Shown here in pieces: positions 19,513 to 27,632 of a DNA stretch of 64,000 bases. Made by a program: the position numbers and the translations under genes. The stretch lies in NCBI GenBank assembly GCA_024508935.1, contig JANINW010000018.1, forward strand, positions 253,125-317,124. Reading direction: 5' to 3'. This DNA comes from Flavipsychrobacter sp. (lineage in GTDB: Bacteria > Bacteroidota > Bacteroidia > Chitinophagales > Chitinophagaceae). Positions within the stretch are counted from its first letter, which is position 1. Each line of letters starts with the position of its first letter. The notes under the pieces are model-generated. The model ran no database searches. It was not told the origin of the DNA and worked only from the letters and a program-made list of their open reading frames with translations.

Positions 19513-19542
19513 TTGCAAATTCGCCCCATACGCCTAACTTTG
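19513..19542 (+). promoter_or_regulatory. Predicted Bacteroidota-type promoter of the nuo operon
   Basis: TTG at 19513-19515, 19 bases, then TAACTTTG at 19535-19542: an exact match to the phylum consensus TTG-N19-TAnnTTTG. Transcription should begin near 19549, giving a leader of about 33 bases before nuoA. Confidence 0.75.
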
Positions 19543-19581
19543 TGCATTCTGTGTGATAACGCTTGAAGTACAATAACTAAT

Positions 19582-19974
19582 ATGAATTTTTTATTGTTAT
19601 CGGCTGTGGAAAATACGCCGGTCAATTATTTACCTATAGCCATCCAATCGATAGTTGCCATAGGTTTTGTAGTAGTAATGATGGGGGTGACACACCTGCT
19701 GGGGCCTAAGCGCCGTACGCAGGATAAGCTCATCAACTTTGAAAGCGGTATCCCTTCTGTAGGCAATGCCCGCCAACCAATGGCTATCAAGTATTTCCTT
19801 GTAGCTATCCTCTTTGTTTTGTTCGATGTTGAGGTGATTTTCTTTTATCCATATGCCATTAATTTCAAAGAGCTGGGAACAGAAGGTTTCTGGGCAGTAT
19901 TAATGTTTGTAGGATTTTTCCTTTGCGGCTTTACTTATATCATTAAGAAGGGCGCATTGGAATGGGAGGAATAA
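19582..19974 (+). CDS. nuoA: NADH-quinone oxidoreductase subunit A
   Basis: A 130-residue membrane subunit of complex I. Three hydrophobic segments (~15-40, ~70-92, ~101-121) and the family blocks FESGI and FDVEVIFFYPYA are present. It lies in the inner membrane at the junction with the peripheral arm, next to NuoH and NuoJ, and helps form the quinone site region. First gene of the nuo operon, preceded by the predicted promoter. Length is normal for the family. Confidence 0.97.
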   Translation: MNFLLLSAVENTPVNYLPIAIQSIVAIGFVVVMMGVTHLLGPKRRTQDKLINFESGIPSVGNARQPMAIKYFLVAILFVLFDVEVIFFYPYAINFKELGTEGFWAVLMFVGFFLCGFTYIIKKGALEWEE

Positions 19975-20054
19975 GGAGAATAATAGGATAACATTTACAA
20001 TGCCGGTTTGTTATTAGTAAGACAAACTTATTGTAGATAAATAAAAGGTTTATT

Positions 20055-20618
20055 ATGGGACGTCCGGTTCAGTATAATACAAATATTAAAATAGCCGAAA
20101 TGCCTCCCGGCTATTCGGGAGAAGGTTTCATGGCTACTTCTTTTGATAAGGCCATAGGCCTTGCACGTGCCAACTCGCTTTGGCCGCTGCCATTCGCCAC
20201 TTCCTGCTGCGGTATCGAATTTATGGCTACTATGGGTGCCAATTACGACCTGGCCCGTTTTGGCTCTGAGCGTATGGGCTTTACACCTCGCCAGTGCGAT
20301 ATGCTATTGGTGGCCGGTACTATTGCAAAAAAGATGGGGCCGATACTTCGCCAGGTGTACCTGCAAATGGCAGAGCCACGCTGGGTGATAGCTATTGGTG
20401 CCTGTGCATCGAGCGGCGGTATATTCGATTCTTATTCAGTATTGCAGGGTATAGACCAGGTAATACCGGTTGACGTATATGTGGCAGGCTGCCCGCCGAG
20501 GCCGGAAGGCATTTTAGAAGGGGTGCTGAAGCTGCAGGACCTGGTAAAGAATGAAAGCCTGCGCAGGCGTAACAGCCCGCAGTATAAAGCTTTATTGGAC
20601 AGCTACGGGATACAGTAA
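20055..20618 (+). CDS. nuoB: NADH-quinone oxidoreductase subunit B
   Basis: A 187-residue peripheral subunit carrying cluster N2, the terminal [4Fe-4S] centre that reduces quinone. All four ligands are visible: Cys51 and Cys52 in TSCCGIEF, Cys117 in GACASSGG and Cys146 in AGCPPRPEG. Works with NuoD to form the quinone pocket. The 80-base gap after nuoA has no repeat element; the gap after it does. Confidence 0.97.
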   Translation: MGRPVQYNTNIKIAEMPPGYSGEGFMATSFDKAIGLARANSLWPLPFATSCCGIEFMATMGANYDLARFGSERMGFTPRQCDMLLVAGTIAKKMGPILRQVYLQMAEPRWVIAIGACASSGGIFDSYSVLQGIDQVIPVDVYVAGCPPRPEGILEGVLKLQDLVKNESLRRRNSPQYKALLDSYGIQ

Positions 20619-20620
20619 CT

Positions 20621-20680
20621 AATTCAAAATTCAAAAATCAAAACCGCTAAAGTTTTGCTTTTTGAATTTTTACTTTTGAC
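20621..20680. repeat. Family A AT-rich inverted-repeat element before nuoC
   Basis: Left arm AATTCAAAATTCAAAAATC and right arm CTTTTTGAATTTTTACTT form an imperfect hairpin around a short GC-containing centre. Related segments precede nuoG, nuoI, nuoK and nuoN. Confidence 0.65.
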
Positions 20681-20685
20681 TTAAC

Positions 20686-21201
20686 ATGGCATTGACCAAC
20701 GAAATAGTAAAACAAAAGCTTACCGAAAAGTTTGGCGAACAGCTGACCGGCTGGGAAGAGTCTTACGGTATGCAGTGTGTAACAGCCCCCGCAGAGCTGA
20801 ACCTGAAAGTAATGCAATACCTGTTTGACGACGAGCAATTAGGTTTCCGTTTTCTTACAGACCTTACCGCTATTCATTACCCCGACCGTAAAGGAGAGGA
20901 ACTGTGTATAGTTTATCACCTGCACAATCTTAAAGAAAATGTTCGCCTGCGTTTCAAGGTATATGTACCTATAGAAAAACCAGACGTGTTTACAGCATCG
21001 CAGTTATTTTCGGGTGCCAACTGGATGGAGCGTGAGACCTACGATTTTTACGGGGTGAATTTTGTAGGACATCCTAATCTTACCCGCATATTGAATGTGG
21101 ACGAGATGGACTATTTCCCTATGCGCAAAGAATATACATTGGAAGATCCGACACGTACCGACAAAGACGATGAGATGTTTGGACGTGGAGGAAGCATATA
21201 A
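20686..21201 (+). CDS. nuoC: NADH-quinone oxidoreductase subunit C
   Basis: A 171-residue peripheral-arm subunit (30 kDa family) that packs against NuoD and NuoB. The family signature is at about residues 106-133 (ANWMERETYDFYGVNFVGHP) followed by RILNVDEMDYFPMRKEY. In some bacteria nuoC and nuoD are fused; here they are separate. ATG at 20686 directly follows the family A element. Confidence 0.95.
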   Translation: MALTNEIVKQKLTEKFGEQLTGWEESYGMQCVTAPAELNLKVMQYLFDDEQLGFRFLTDLTAIHYPDRKGEELCIVYHLHNLKENVRLRFKVYVPIEKPDVFTASQLFSGANWMERETYDFYGVNFVGHPNLTRILNVDEMDYFPMRKEYTLEDPTRTDKDDEMFGRGGSI

Positions 21202-21301
21202 AGCCCCACCCGCCTCCCCCAGGGGAAGGAGACGTGAGGTAAAGGATTTTAAACTAAATAAATAGAACCCTCCCCCTTGGGGGGAGTAAGGAGGGGGCTA
21301 C
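21202..21301. repeat. GC-rich inverted-repeat element between nuoC and nuoD
   Basis: Two arms rich in C and G runs (about 21203-21233 and 21268-21299; the right arm reads CCCTCCCCCTTGGGGGGAG then AAGGAGGGGGCT) can pair into a long imperfect hairpin around an AT-rich loop. The right arm ends two bases before the nuoD start. Similar in layout to family B but different in sequence. Confidence 0.6.
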
Positions 21302-22543
21302 ATGACAGAGCAACAACATCATATACAACTGGCCGAAGAGTCGCTTGCCAAGCAAAGTACTACACTTAATCTTGGGCCTACCCACCCCGCTACGCATGGT
21401 GTGTTTCAAAACATCATGGAGATAGACGGTGAAAAGGTATTGGAAACAGTGCCTACTATCGGTTATATACACCGTGCATTTGAAAAAATTGCAGAGCGCC
21501 GCCCATACTACCAGATAACGCCGCTTACCGACCGTCTTAATTATTGCTCGGCCCCTATTAATAATATGGGCTGGCACATGACGATCGAAAAACTGCTGAG
21601 CATAAAAACGCCCAAGCGTGTAGATTACCTGCGTGTTATCATTATGGAGCTGGCACGAATTGCCGACCACCTGATCTGTAATTCGGTAGTAGCTGTAGAT
21701 ACCGGTGCGTTGACAACCTTTACCTACGTGTTCCAGTGGCGTGAGCTGATATATGAAATATACGAAGAAGTGTGCGGCAGCCGCCTTACTACCAATATAG
21801 GACGTGTAGGTGGCTTTGAGCGCAACTTCTCTGATGTGGCTTTCCAGAAGATCAACAAATTCCTGGATGGCTTTCCTAAAGTGATGAAGGAGTTTGAAGC
21901 GCTGCTTACCCGCAACCGTATATTTATGGACCGCTGCATAGGCGCAGGTCCTATCAGCGCAGAGCGTGCACTGAACTATAGTTTCACAGGGCCTAACCTG
22001 CGTGCTGCCGGTGTAGATTACGACGTACGCGTAGCGCAGCCTTATTCCTCTTACGAAGATTTCGATTTCAAAATACCTGTGGGCACTACCGGTGATGTAT
22101 ACGACCGTTACCTGGTGCGTAATATGGAAATATGGGAAAGCTATAGCATAGTAGCACAGGCTATGCAGAAATTAGCTAAACTGGAACAGGAAGACCCTTC
22201 ACAAAAAGATGTTTTCTATGCTCCTGAAGCAGATCATTTCCATTTGCCTGCCAAAGAAGATGTTTATACGAAGATGGAAGCATTGATATACCACTTCAAA
22301 ATGATAATGGGAGAGATAGATGTGCTGCCGGGCGAAGTGTATCATGGTGTTGAAGGTGCAAATGGTGAAGTAGGCTATTACCTGATAAGTGATGGCGGAC
22401 GTACACCGTACAGGCTGCACTTCCGCAGGCCTTGCTTCATTTATTACCAGGCATACCCTGAAATTGTGAAAGATGGTTTGTTGAGTGATGCCATTATTAC
22501 ATTGAGTAGCTTGAATGTGATAGCCGGCGAATTGGATGCGTAA
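21302..22543 (+). CDS. nuoD: NADH-quinone oxidoreductase subunit D
   Basis: A 413-residue peripheral subunit (49 kDa family), related to NiFe-hydrogenase large subunits but without the metal-binding cysteines. Family blocks: NLGPTHPATHGVFQ near the N terminus, ERRPYYQITPLTDRLNY, GRVGGFERNFSD, and the C-terminal DVVxGEVDR-like end ending with VIAGELD. Forms the quinone-binding cavity with NuoB. ATG follows the GC-rich hairpin element by a single base pair or two. Confidence 0.96.
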   Translation: MTEQQHHIQLAEESLAKQSTTLNLGPTHPATHGVFQNIMEIDGEKVLETVPTIGYIHRAFEKIAERRPYYQITPLTDRLNYCSAPINNMGWHMTIEKLLSIKTPKRVDYLRVIIMELARIADHLICNSVVAVDTGALTTFTYVFQWRELIYEIYEEVCGSRLTTNIGRVGGFERNFSDVAFQKINKFLDGFPKVMKEFEALLTRNRIFMDRCIGAGPISAERALNYSFTGPNLRAAGVDYDVRVAQPYSSYEDFDFKIPVGTTGDVYDRYLVRNMEIWESYSIVAQAMQKLAKLEQEDPSQKDVFYAPEADHFHLPAKEDVYTKMEALIYHFKMIMGEIDVLPGEVYHGVEGANGEVGYYLISDGGRTPYRLHFRRPCFIYYQAYPEIVKDGLLSDAIITLSSLNVIAGELDA

Positions 22544-22611
22544 GACCCCTGGCCCCTAAAGGGGAAAGGGTTTAAATATTAAAAACAAAAAGCCCCTTTA
22601 GGGGTTTGGGT
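22544..22611. repeat. Family B hairpin element between nuoD and nuoE
   Basis: Two arms, each with the self-complementary core CCCCTAAAGGGG or CCCCTTTAGGGG, flank an A-rich loop. The right arm at 22591-22610 is AGCCCCTTTAGGGGTTTGGG, followed by a T and the nuoE ATG. Confidence 0.7.
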
Positions 22612-23106
22612 ATGAAATTCTCAGAAGAAAAACTGAACAAAGCAAAAGAGATCATGACACGCTACCCGGAAGGGAAGCATAAAAGTGCATTGATACCTAT
22701 TTTGCATATAGCGCAGGAAGAAAATGATGGCTGGCTGGATGTGCCTGTAATGGATTATGTAGCTGAACTGCTGAACATAAAACCGATAGAGGTATATGAA
22801 GTAGCTACATTTTATACCATGTTCAACATGAAGCCGGTGGGCAAATATGTATTTGAAGTATGTCGCACTGGACCATGTATGCTGAACGGTAGTGATGATA
22901 TTATTGAATACATTAAGCAAAAGCTGAACATAAAAGAAGGAGAAACGACCCCCGATGGCATGTTTACCCTGAAACCAGCCGAGTGCCTGGGAGCATGTGG
23001 CTATGCACCTATGATGCAGCTGGGCAAACATTTTCGCGAACATCTGACCAAGGAAAAGGTAGACGCGATAATTGAAGAATGCAGGAACGGGGCTAAAGTT
23101 TATTAA
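22612..23106 (+). CDS. nuoE: NADH-quinone oxidoreductase subunit E
   Basis: A 164-residue peripheral subunit (24 kDa family) with a thioredoxin-like fold holding the [2Fe-2S] cluster N1a. Ligands are Cys84 and Cys89 (CRTGPC) and Cys125 and Cys129 (CLGAC). It partners NuoF in the NADH-oxidising module. A TTG six bases earlier (22606) extends the frame but lies inside the repeat element; ATG at 22612 fits the family length better. Followed closely by two non-nuo genes. Confidence 0.95.
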   Translation: MKFSEEKLNKAKEIMTRYPEGKHKSALIPILHIAQEENDGWLDVPVMDYVAELLNIKPIEVYEVATFYTMFNMKPVGKYVFEVCRTGPCMLNGSDDIIEYIKQKLNIKEGETTPDGMFTLKPAECLGACGYAPMMQLGKHFREHLTKEKVDAIIEECRNGAKVY

Positions 23107-23107
23107 G

Positions 23108-23512
23108 ATGGCTTTTGATCTGTCAATGGAATTTATCATACCGGCAAGTCCTGCAAGAGTTATGGAACTGCTGACAGATGCAAAGCTGGTGAGAGCGTGG
23201 AGCGGAGGAGAGGCGGTAATAGAGAAAAAAGAAGATGGTCGATTTGAAATGTTTGACGGGTGGGCGTATGGTAAAGTGCTGAGAGTTTCACCCAACGAAT
23301 TGGCTTATACCTGGAGGACAACAGACTGGGCAGATGATGAGCAGGAGTCGGAAGTGGTATACAGGCTTAGTAAAGACAAGGAAGGAACCAAAATAAATTT
23401 AGAACACAAAGGATTGCCAAGCCAGGAGGAAGCAGACAGTCATAAAGAAGGATGGGAAGAATATTTTTTCGGGCCAATGGAGGAATATATCTGGGCCACC
23501 ACCAAAAAATGA
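23108..23512 (+). CDS. SRPBCC / AHSA1-like small-molecule binding protein
   Basis: A 134-residue cytoplasmic protein of the SRPBCC (START-like) superfamily, close to the AHSA1/Hsp90-activator-C-terminal type: FIIPASPARVMELLTD, GGxAVIEKKEDGRFEMFDGW, then EYIWATTKK at the end. The family uses a deep cavity for a hydrophobic ligand, but the ligand here is unknown. A TTG start at 23072 would lie inside nuoE; ATG at 23108 follows the nuoE stop by one base and starts the conserved region. Its stop overlaps the next gene start (ATGA). It interrupts the nuo operon. Confidence 0.8.
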   Translation: MAFDLSMEFIIPASPARVMELLTDAKLVRAWSGGEAVIEKKEDGRFEMFDGWAYGKVLRVSPNELAYTWRTTDWADDEQESEVVYRLSKDKEGTKINLEHKGLPSQEEADSHKEGWEEYFFGPMEEYIWATTKK

Positions 23513-23946
23513 CCATGAAGCACCTGGTAATAATAACGTTGCTCTTTTTTTATAGCGCTGCCGACGGGCAGGAAAAGGTGGATGCACGCAGCCTGGTTAA
23601 ATCGGTTACAGAGTTGAACAGGGCGTTGATCATGAGAGATACGGTGGCTTTGAATGTATTGCTTGATGATAGCATTGAGTATAAACATTCGAACGGATGG
23701 ATACAGTTGAAGCAGGGTCTGAAGGATGATCTGTATAATGGTAAGATATTGTACAAACAGATCAGCCAAAGCCCGCCGAAACTCAATTTCACGGAAGCAA
23801 AAGATACGGCCTATGTAGAAGCCGATGCGAAGCTGGAAGTGATATTTGAGCATAAACCGGTAGCAATGGATTTACATATCTCGCAGGTATGGCGCTATAC
23901 GCCTTATGGTTGGAGGTTGTGGAGAAGAAGAAGTATTAAAATATAA
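23509..23946 (+). CDS. NTF2-like (DUF4440-type) secreted protein
   Basis: A 145-residue protein with a signal-peptide-like start (MKHLVIITLLFFYSAADGQ, from Met3) and a mature domain resembling SnoaL/DUF4440 NTF2-like folds: LNRALIMRDTVALNVLLDDS, then YKHSNGWIQ, and a C-terminal VWRYTPYGWRLWRRR strand. This fold binds small molecules or acts as a pocket for diverse enzymes; the role here is unknown. ATG at 23509 overlaps the stop of the preceding gene (ATGA); an ATG at 23515 is an alternative. Likely translated together with the SRPBCC gene. Confidence 0.75.
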   Translation: MTMKHLVIITLLFFYSAADGQEKVDARSLVKSVTELNRALIMRDTVALNVLLDDSIEYKHSNGWIQLKQGLKDDLYNGKILYKQISQSPPKLNFTEAKDTAYVEADAKLEVIFEHKPVAMDLHISQVWRYTPYGWRLWRRRSIKI

Positions 23947-23982
23947 GCCGCCTGTAAAAAGACGGATTTTAAATAAAAGAAA

Positions 23983-24004
23983 AGTCCCGTTAGGGATTTA
24001 GGGT
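23983..24004. repeat. Degenerate family B arm before nuoF
   Basis: AGTCCCGTTAGGGATTTAGG ending in GT directly before ATG resembles the right arm of the family B elements with several changes. The left partner (about 23947-23970) is weak. Confidence 0.45.
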
Positions 24005-25354
24005 ATGAAACTATTATTAGAACACGCACACGTAGAAGGCATACGTTATTACGATACTTATCGTAAGCATGGCGGGTACCGTTCTGTGGAGAAAGCGTTT
24101 AAGATGACGCCGGAAGAGATAGTGGAAGAAGTGAAGAAAAGCGGCTTGCGTGGCCGTGGTGGTGCAGGCTTCCCTACCGGTATGAAGTGGAGCTTCCTGG
24201 CTAAGCCGGAAGGTGTGCCGCGTCACCTGGTGTGCAATGCCGACGAATCAGAACCCGGTACATTCAAAGACCGCTACCTGATGGAATTTATACCCCACCT
24301 GCTGGTAGAAGGGTTGATAGTAAGCAGTTTTGCACTGGGCAGCAATGCTACCTATATATACATACGTGGTGAGTATGCCTGGATAGTAGATATACTGGAA
24401 CAGGCTATTGCAGAAGCCAGGAACAATGGCTGGCTGGGTAAGAATATACTGGGCACCGGTTTCGATTGTGAAATATATGTGCAGCGTGGTGGTGGTGCTT
24501 ATATCTGTGGTGAAGAGACTGCATTGATAGAAAGTTTGGAAGGTAAGCGCGGCAACCCGCGTATCAAACCGCCATTCCCGGCTATACAGGGCGTATGGAT
24601 GCGCCCGACAGTAGTAAACAATGTAGAAACACTGGCAGCGGTAGTACCTATTATCAATATGGGTGGCGATGAATATGCTAAAATTGGCGTAGGCCGTTCT
24701 ACCGGTACCAAACTGTTATCTGTTTGTGGTAATGTAAAGAAACCGGGTATCTACGAAATAGACATGACCCAATCAGTAGAAGAATTCATATTCTCTGATG
24801 AATACTGTGGTGGCATAGCTAACGGTAAAAAACTGAAGGCTTGTATACCGGGCGGTTCATCCGTACCGATACTGCCGGCCAACCTTTTGCTGAAAACAGC
24901 AAAAGGAGAGACCCGTACCATGAGCTATGAAAGCCTGTCTGATGGTGGTTTTGCCACAGGGTCGATGATGGGCTCCGGTGGTTTTATTGTTTTTGATGAA
25001 GACCAGTGTGTGGTGCGCCATACAATGACACTGGCGCGTTTTTACAACCACGAAAGCTGCGGACAATGCAGCCCTTGCCGCGAAGGTACCGGCTGGATGT
25101 ATAAAATACTGAAGAACATAGAATACGGAAAAGGCAAGATGAGCGATATAGACCTGCTTTGGGATATTCAGCGCAAGATAGAAGGCAATACCATCTGTCC
25201 GCTGGGTGATGCAGCAGCATGGCCTGTAGCAGCCGCCATCCGCCACTTCCGCGATGAATTTGAATGGCATGTACTGAACCCTGAAGAATCACAGAAAAGG
25301 AATTATGGTTTAGCGCACTATGCAGATCCGATACATATACCGGCAACTGCGTAG
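24005..25354 (+). CDS. nuoF: NADH-quinone oxidoreductase subunit F
   Basis: A 449-residue subunit (51 kDa family) that oxidises NADH. The FMN/NADH-binding region is RGRGGAGFPTG with CNADESEPGTFKDR; the [4Fe-4S] cluster N3 ligands are Cys352, Cys355, Cys358 (SCGQCSPCREG) and Cys398 (ICPLGD). It works with NuoE and NuoG in the electron-input module. Length is normal. Start ATG follows a degenerate repeat arm. Confidence 0.97.
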   Translation: MKLLLEHAHVEGIRYYDTYRKHGGYRSVEKAFKMTPEEIVEEVKKSGLRGRGGAGFPTGMKWSFLAKPEGVPRHLVCNADESEPGTFKDRYLMEFIPHLLVEGLIVSSFALGSNATYIYIRGEYAWIVDILEQAIAEARNNGWLGKNILGTGFDCEIYVQRGGGAYICGEETALIESLEGKRGNPRIKPPFPAIQGVWMRPTVVNNVETLAAVVPIINMGGDEYAKIGVGRSTGTKLLSVCGNVKKPGIYEIDMTQSVEEFIFSDEYCGGIANGKKLKACIPGGSSVPILPANLLLKTAKGETRTMSYESLSDGGFATGSMMGSGGFIVFDEDQCVVRHTMTLARFYNHESCGQCSPCREGTGWMYKILKNIEYGKGKMSDIDLLWDIQRKIEGNTICPLGDAAAWPVAAAIRHFRDEFEWHVLNPEESQKRNYGLAHYADPIHIPATA

Positions 25355-25387
25355 TTTTTGGTTTTGACTTTTAACTTTTGACTTCAT
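25355..25387. repeat. Family A half-element before nuoG
   Basis: GTTTTGACTTTTAACTTTTG followed by ACTTCAT fills the whole nuoF-nuoG gap. It matches the right arm of the family A elements but lacks a left arm. Confidence 0.55.
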
Positions 25388-26470
25388 ATGTCAGAGCAAC
25401 AGAATTTTAAAGTAACAATAGATAATATAACGATAGAAGTTCCGGCAGGAACTACTATCCTGAATGCTGCACGCATGATAGGGGGGGAAGTAACACCTCC
25501 TGCCATGTGCTATTACAGCAAGCTGGAAGGCAGCGGCGGTAAGTGCCGTACCTGCCTGGTAGAGGTAAGCAAGGGTTCTGAAAAAGACCCGCGCCCAATG
25601 CCTAAACTGGTAGCAAGCTGCCGCACTACTGTAATGGACGGCATGGAAGTAAAAAACATTACTTCTGAAAAAGTGCTGGATGCCCGCAAAGGCGTGGTGG
25701 AAATGCTTTTGATCAACCACCCGCTGGATTGCCCGATCTGCGATCAGGCCGGCGAATGCCATTTGCAGGATTTGAGCTATGAGCATGGAGCATCGGGCAC
25801 ACGTTACGAATTTGACCGCCGCACTTTTGAAAAAGAAGACATAGGCGATTATATATCGCTGCACATGACACGCTGCATACTTTGCTACCGCTGTGTGTAC
25901 ACGGCCGACCAGCTTACTAACAAACGTGAGCACGGCATATTGGACCGCGGAGATCATGCAGAGATAAGCACCCTGCTGGGCAAGTCATTGGATAATGAAT
26001 TTATTGGCAATGTGATTGATGTATGCCCCGTAGGCGCATTAACGGACAAAACTTTCCGCTTCAAAAACAGGGTATGGTTCACCAAACCGGTAGATGCCCA
26101 CCGCGACTGCCCTACCTGTAGTGGTAAGGTACGCCTGTGGATGCGCGGCGATGAAGTATTCCGTGTAACGGCCCGTAAAGACAAATGGGGTGAAGTGGAA
26201 GAATGGATCTGCAACGATTGCCGTTTCCATAAGAAAGAAACAAAAGACTGGGTAATAGAAGGGCCATCGAAAATAGACAGGCACAGTGTTATATCGCAAG
26301 GGCATTATGTGAATACCGAAAAGCCGCATGTATTGATAGACAAGGTAATAGGTAAACAACCCAAGCTGTTGCTGGATATACATAAGGTAAGCGATGTGAA
26401 CAGGCGGGATGTAGACCTTTCTAAAATAGAAGGGCCTGCACATTCTGACGATTTCAAGAAGAACCAGTAA
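25388..26470 (+). CDS. nuoG: NADH-quinone oxidoreductase subunit G, short form
   Basis: A 360-residue Fe-S subunit (75 kDa family). [2Fe-2S] N1b ligands: Cys41, Cys53, Cys56 and Cys78. N5 ligands: His111, Cys115, Cys118 and Cys124 (HPLDCPICDQAGEC). N4 ligands: Cys162, Cys165, Cys168 and Cys212. The protein then ends at ~residue 360 with a Cys-pair segment (CPTC, CNDC) and lacks the large molybdopterin-oxidoreductase-like domain of the ~700-900-residue NuoG of other bacteria, including the region that would hold N7. All clusters on the main electron path remain. The truncation looks natural because the frame ends cleanly and nuoH follows. Confidence 0.93.
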   Translation: MSEQQNFKVTIDNITIEVPAGTTILNAARMIGGEVTPPAMCYYSKLEGSGGKCRTCLVEVSKGSEKDPRPMPKLVASCRTTVMDGMEVKNITSEKVLDARKGVVEMLLINHPLDCPICDQAGECHLQDLSYEHGASGTRYEFDRRTFEKEDIGDYISLHMTRCILCYRCVYTADQLTNKREHGILDRGDHAEISTLLGKSLDNEFIGNVIDVCPVGALTDKTFRFKNRVWFTKPVDAHRDCPTCSGKVRLWMRGDEVFRVTARKDKWGEVEEWICNDCRFHKKETKDWVIEGPSKIDRHSVISQGHYVNTEKPHVLIDKVIGKQPKLLLDIHKVSDVNRRDVDLSKIEGPAHSDDFKKNQ

Positions 26471-26502
26471 AAATTTAATGAACTAATTACTTTTGCGCCG
26501 TT

Positions 26503-27570
26503 ATGCTGTTAATGCAAATAGATATAGCTTTTATACTTGAGAAGGTAATACTGATCACGGTAATACTGATGGGTTCGCTGGGTGTGGCCATGTATGCTAC
26601 CTGGGGCGAGCGTAAAGTAGCCGCTGTAATGCAGGACCGTGTAGGCCCTAACCGTGCAGGCTGGTTCGGCCTTTTGCAGCCGCTGGCCGACGGTGGTAAA
26701 CTATTCTTCAAAGAAGAGATCATTCCAGACCGCTCCACGCGTGCCTTATTCATTTTAGGTCCGTGCCTGGCTATGCTTACAGCCCTGATGACCAGTGCGG
26801 TAATACCCTGGGGGCCGGACATTGTAACAAAGAATGGTGTCATCTCTTTACAGGTAGCAGATGTAAGCATTGGTATCCTGTTCATATTTGGTGTGGTGAG
26901 TCTTGGTGTGTATGGTGTGATGCTGGGTGGCTGGGCCTCTAATAATAAATTCTCTCTTTTAAGTAGTATACGTGCCGCTTCGCAGGCCATCTCTTATGAA
27001 TTGGCTATGGGCATCAGCCTGGTAGCAATGCTGATGATGACCGGCTCGTTGAGCCTGCGCGATATTGTTGCACAGCAGCATGGCTTCTGGGCCGATAATT
27101 ATTTTACATGGAATTTCTTCAAACAGCCTTTAGGCTTCCTGATATTCCTGGTATGCTCATTTGCCGAACTGAACCGTGCGCCTTTTGACCTGCCGGAATG
27201 TGAAAGCGAGCTGAACATGGGTTATCACCAGGAGTATTCTTCTATGAAACTCGGTTTCTACTTGTTTGCAGAATATATCAACCTCTTCATCAGCTCTGCA
27301 GTTATTGCAACGCTGTACTTTGGCGGGTACAATTTCCCATTCATGGACCAGGTAGCAGCAGGCGTTCATCCTGTATTGTTTGCTGCTATTTGTGCATTGG
27401 TACTTATTACAAAAGTTATTTGCCTGATACTGTTCTTCATGTTCGTACGCTGGACGCTGCCGCGTTTCCGTTACGACCAGTTGATGAACCTGGGCTGGAA
27501 ATCTTTGATTCCACTGGCCCTGGTAAATATGGTGATAACAGGTGGAGTGATATTGTGGGTGATGAATTAA
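26503..27570 (+). CDS. nuoH: NADH-quinone oxidoreductase subunit H
   Basis: A 355-residue membrane subunit with about eight hydrophobic helices. Family blocks: AMYATWGERKVAAVMQDRVG near the N terminus, the QPLADGGKLFFKEE loop and the acidic RAPFDLPECESELNMGYHQE loop near residue 225. It forms the quinone entry channel and the first proton-route section. Start ATG at 26503; the next in-frame Met (MQIDIAF) two codons later is possible. Confidence 0.96.
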   Translation: MLLMQIDIAFILEKVILITVILMGSLGVAMYATWGERKVAAVMQDRVGPNRAGWFGLLQPLADGGKLFFKEEIIPDRSTRALFILGPCLAMLTALMTSAVIPWGPDIVTKNGVISLQVADVSIGILFIFGVVSLGVYGVMLGGWASNNKFSLLSSIRAASQAISYELAMGISLVAMLMMTGSLSLRDIVAQQHGFWADNYFTWNFFKQPLGFLIFLVCSFAELNRAPFDLPECESELNMGYHQEYSSMKLGFYLFAEYINLFISSAVIATLYFGGYNFPFMDQVAAGVHPVLFAAICALVLITKVICLILFFMFVRWTLPRFRYDQLMNLGWKSLIPLALVNMVITGGVILWVMN

Positions 27571-27632
27571 AAAGTCAAAATTCAAAAGTCAACACCGTTT
27601 GCCTTTTGGATTTTACATTTTGAATTTTTAAA
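27571..27632. repeat. Family A inverted-repeat element before nuoI
   Basis: AAAAGTCAAAATTCAAAAGT on the left and TTTTACATTTTGAATTTTTA on the right can pair around a short GC-rich centre. It occupies the whole gap between nuoH and nuoI, ending at the ATG. Confidence 0.65.

Noticed and set aside
21202-21301. The GC-rich hairpin before nuoD as a rho-independent terminator
   Set aside because: It lies within an operon and has no T-run; it more likely belongs to the repeat elements or affects RNA stability.
22606-22611. TTG starts for nuoE (22606), nuoK (28666) and scoB (43007)
   Set aside because: They lie in the repeat elements, and the ATG a few codons later gives the conserved N terminus in each case.
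23072-23107. TTG start of the SRPBCC gene inside nuoE
   Set aside because: It would overlap nuoE by about 35 bases and adds residues not seen in the fold; ATG 23108 fits better.
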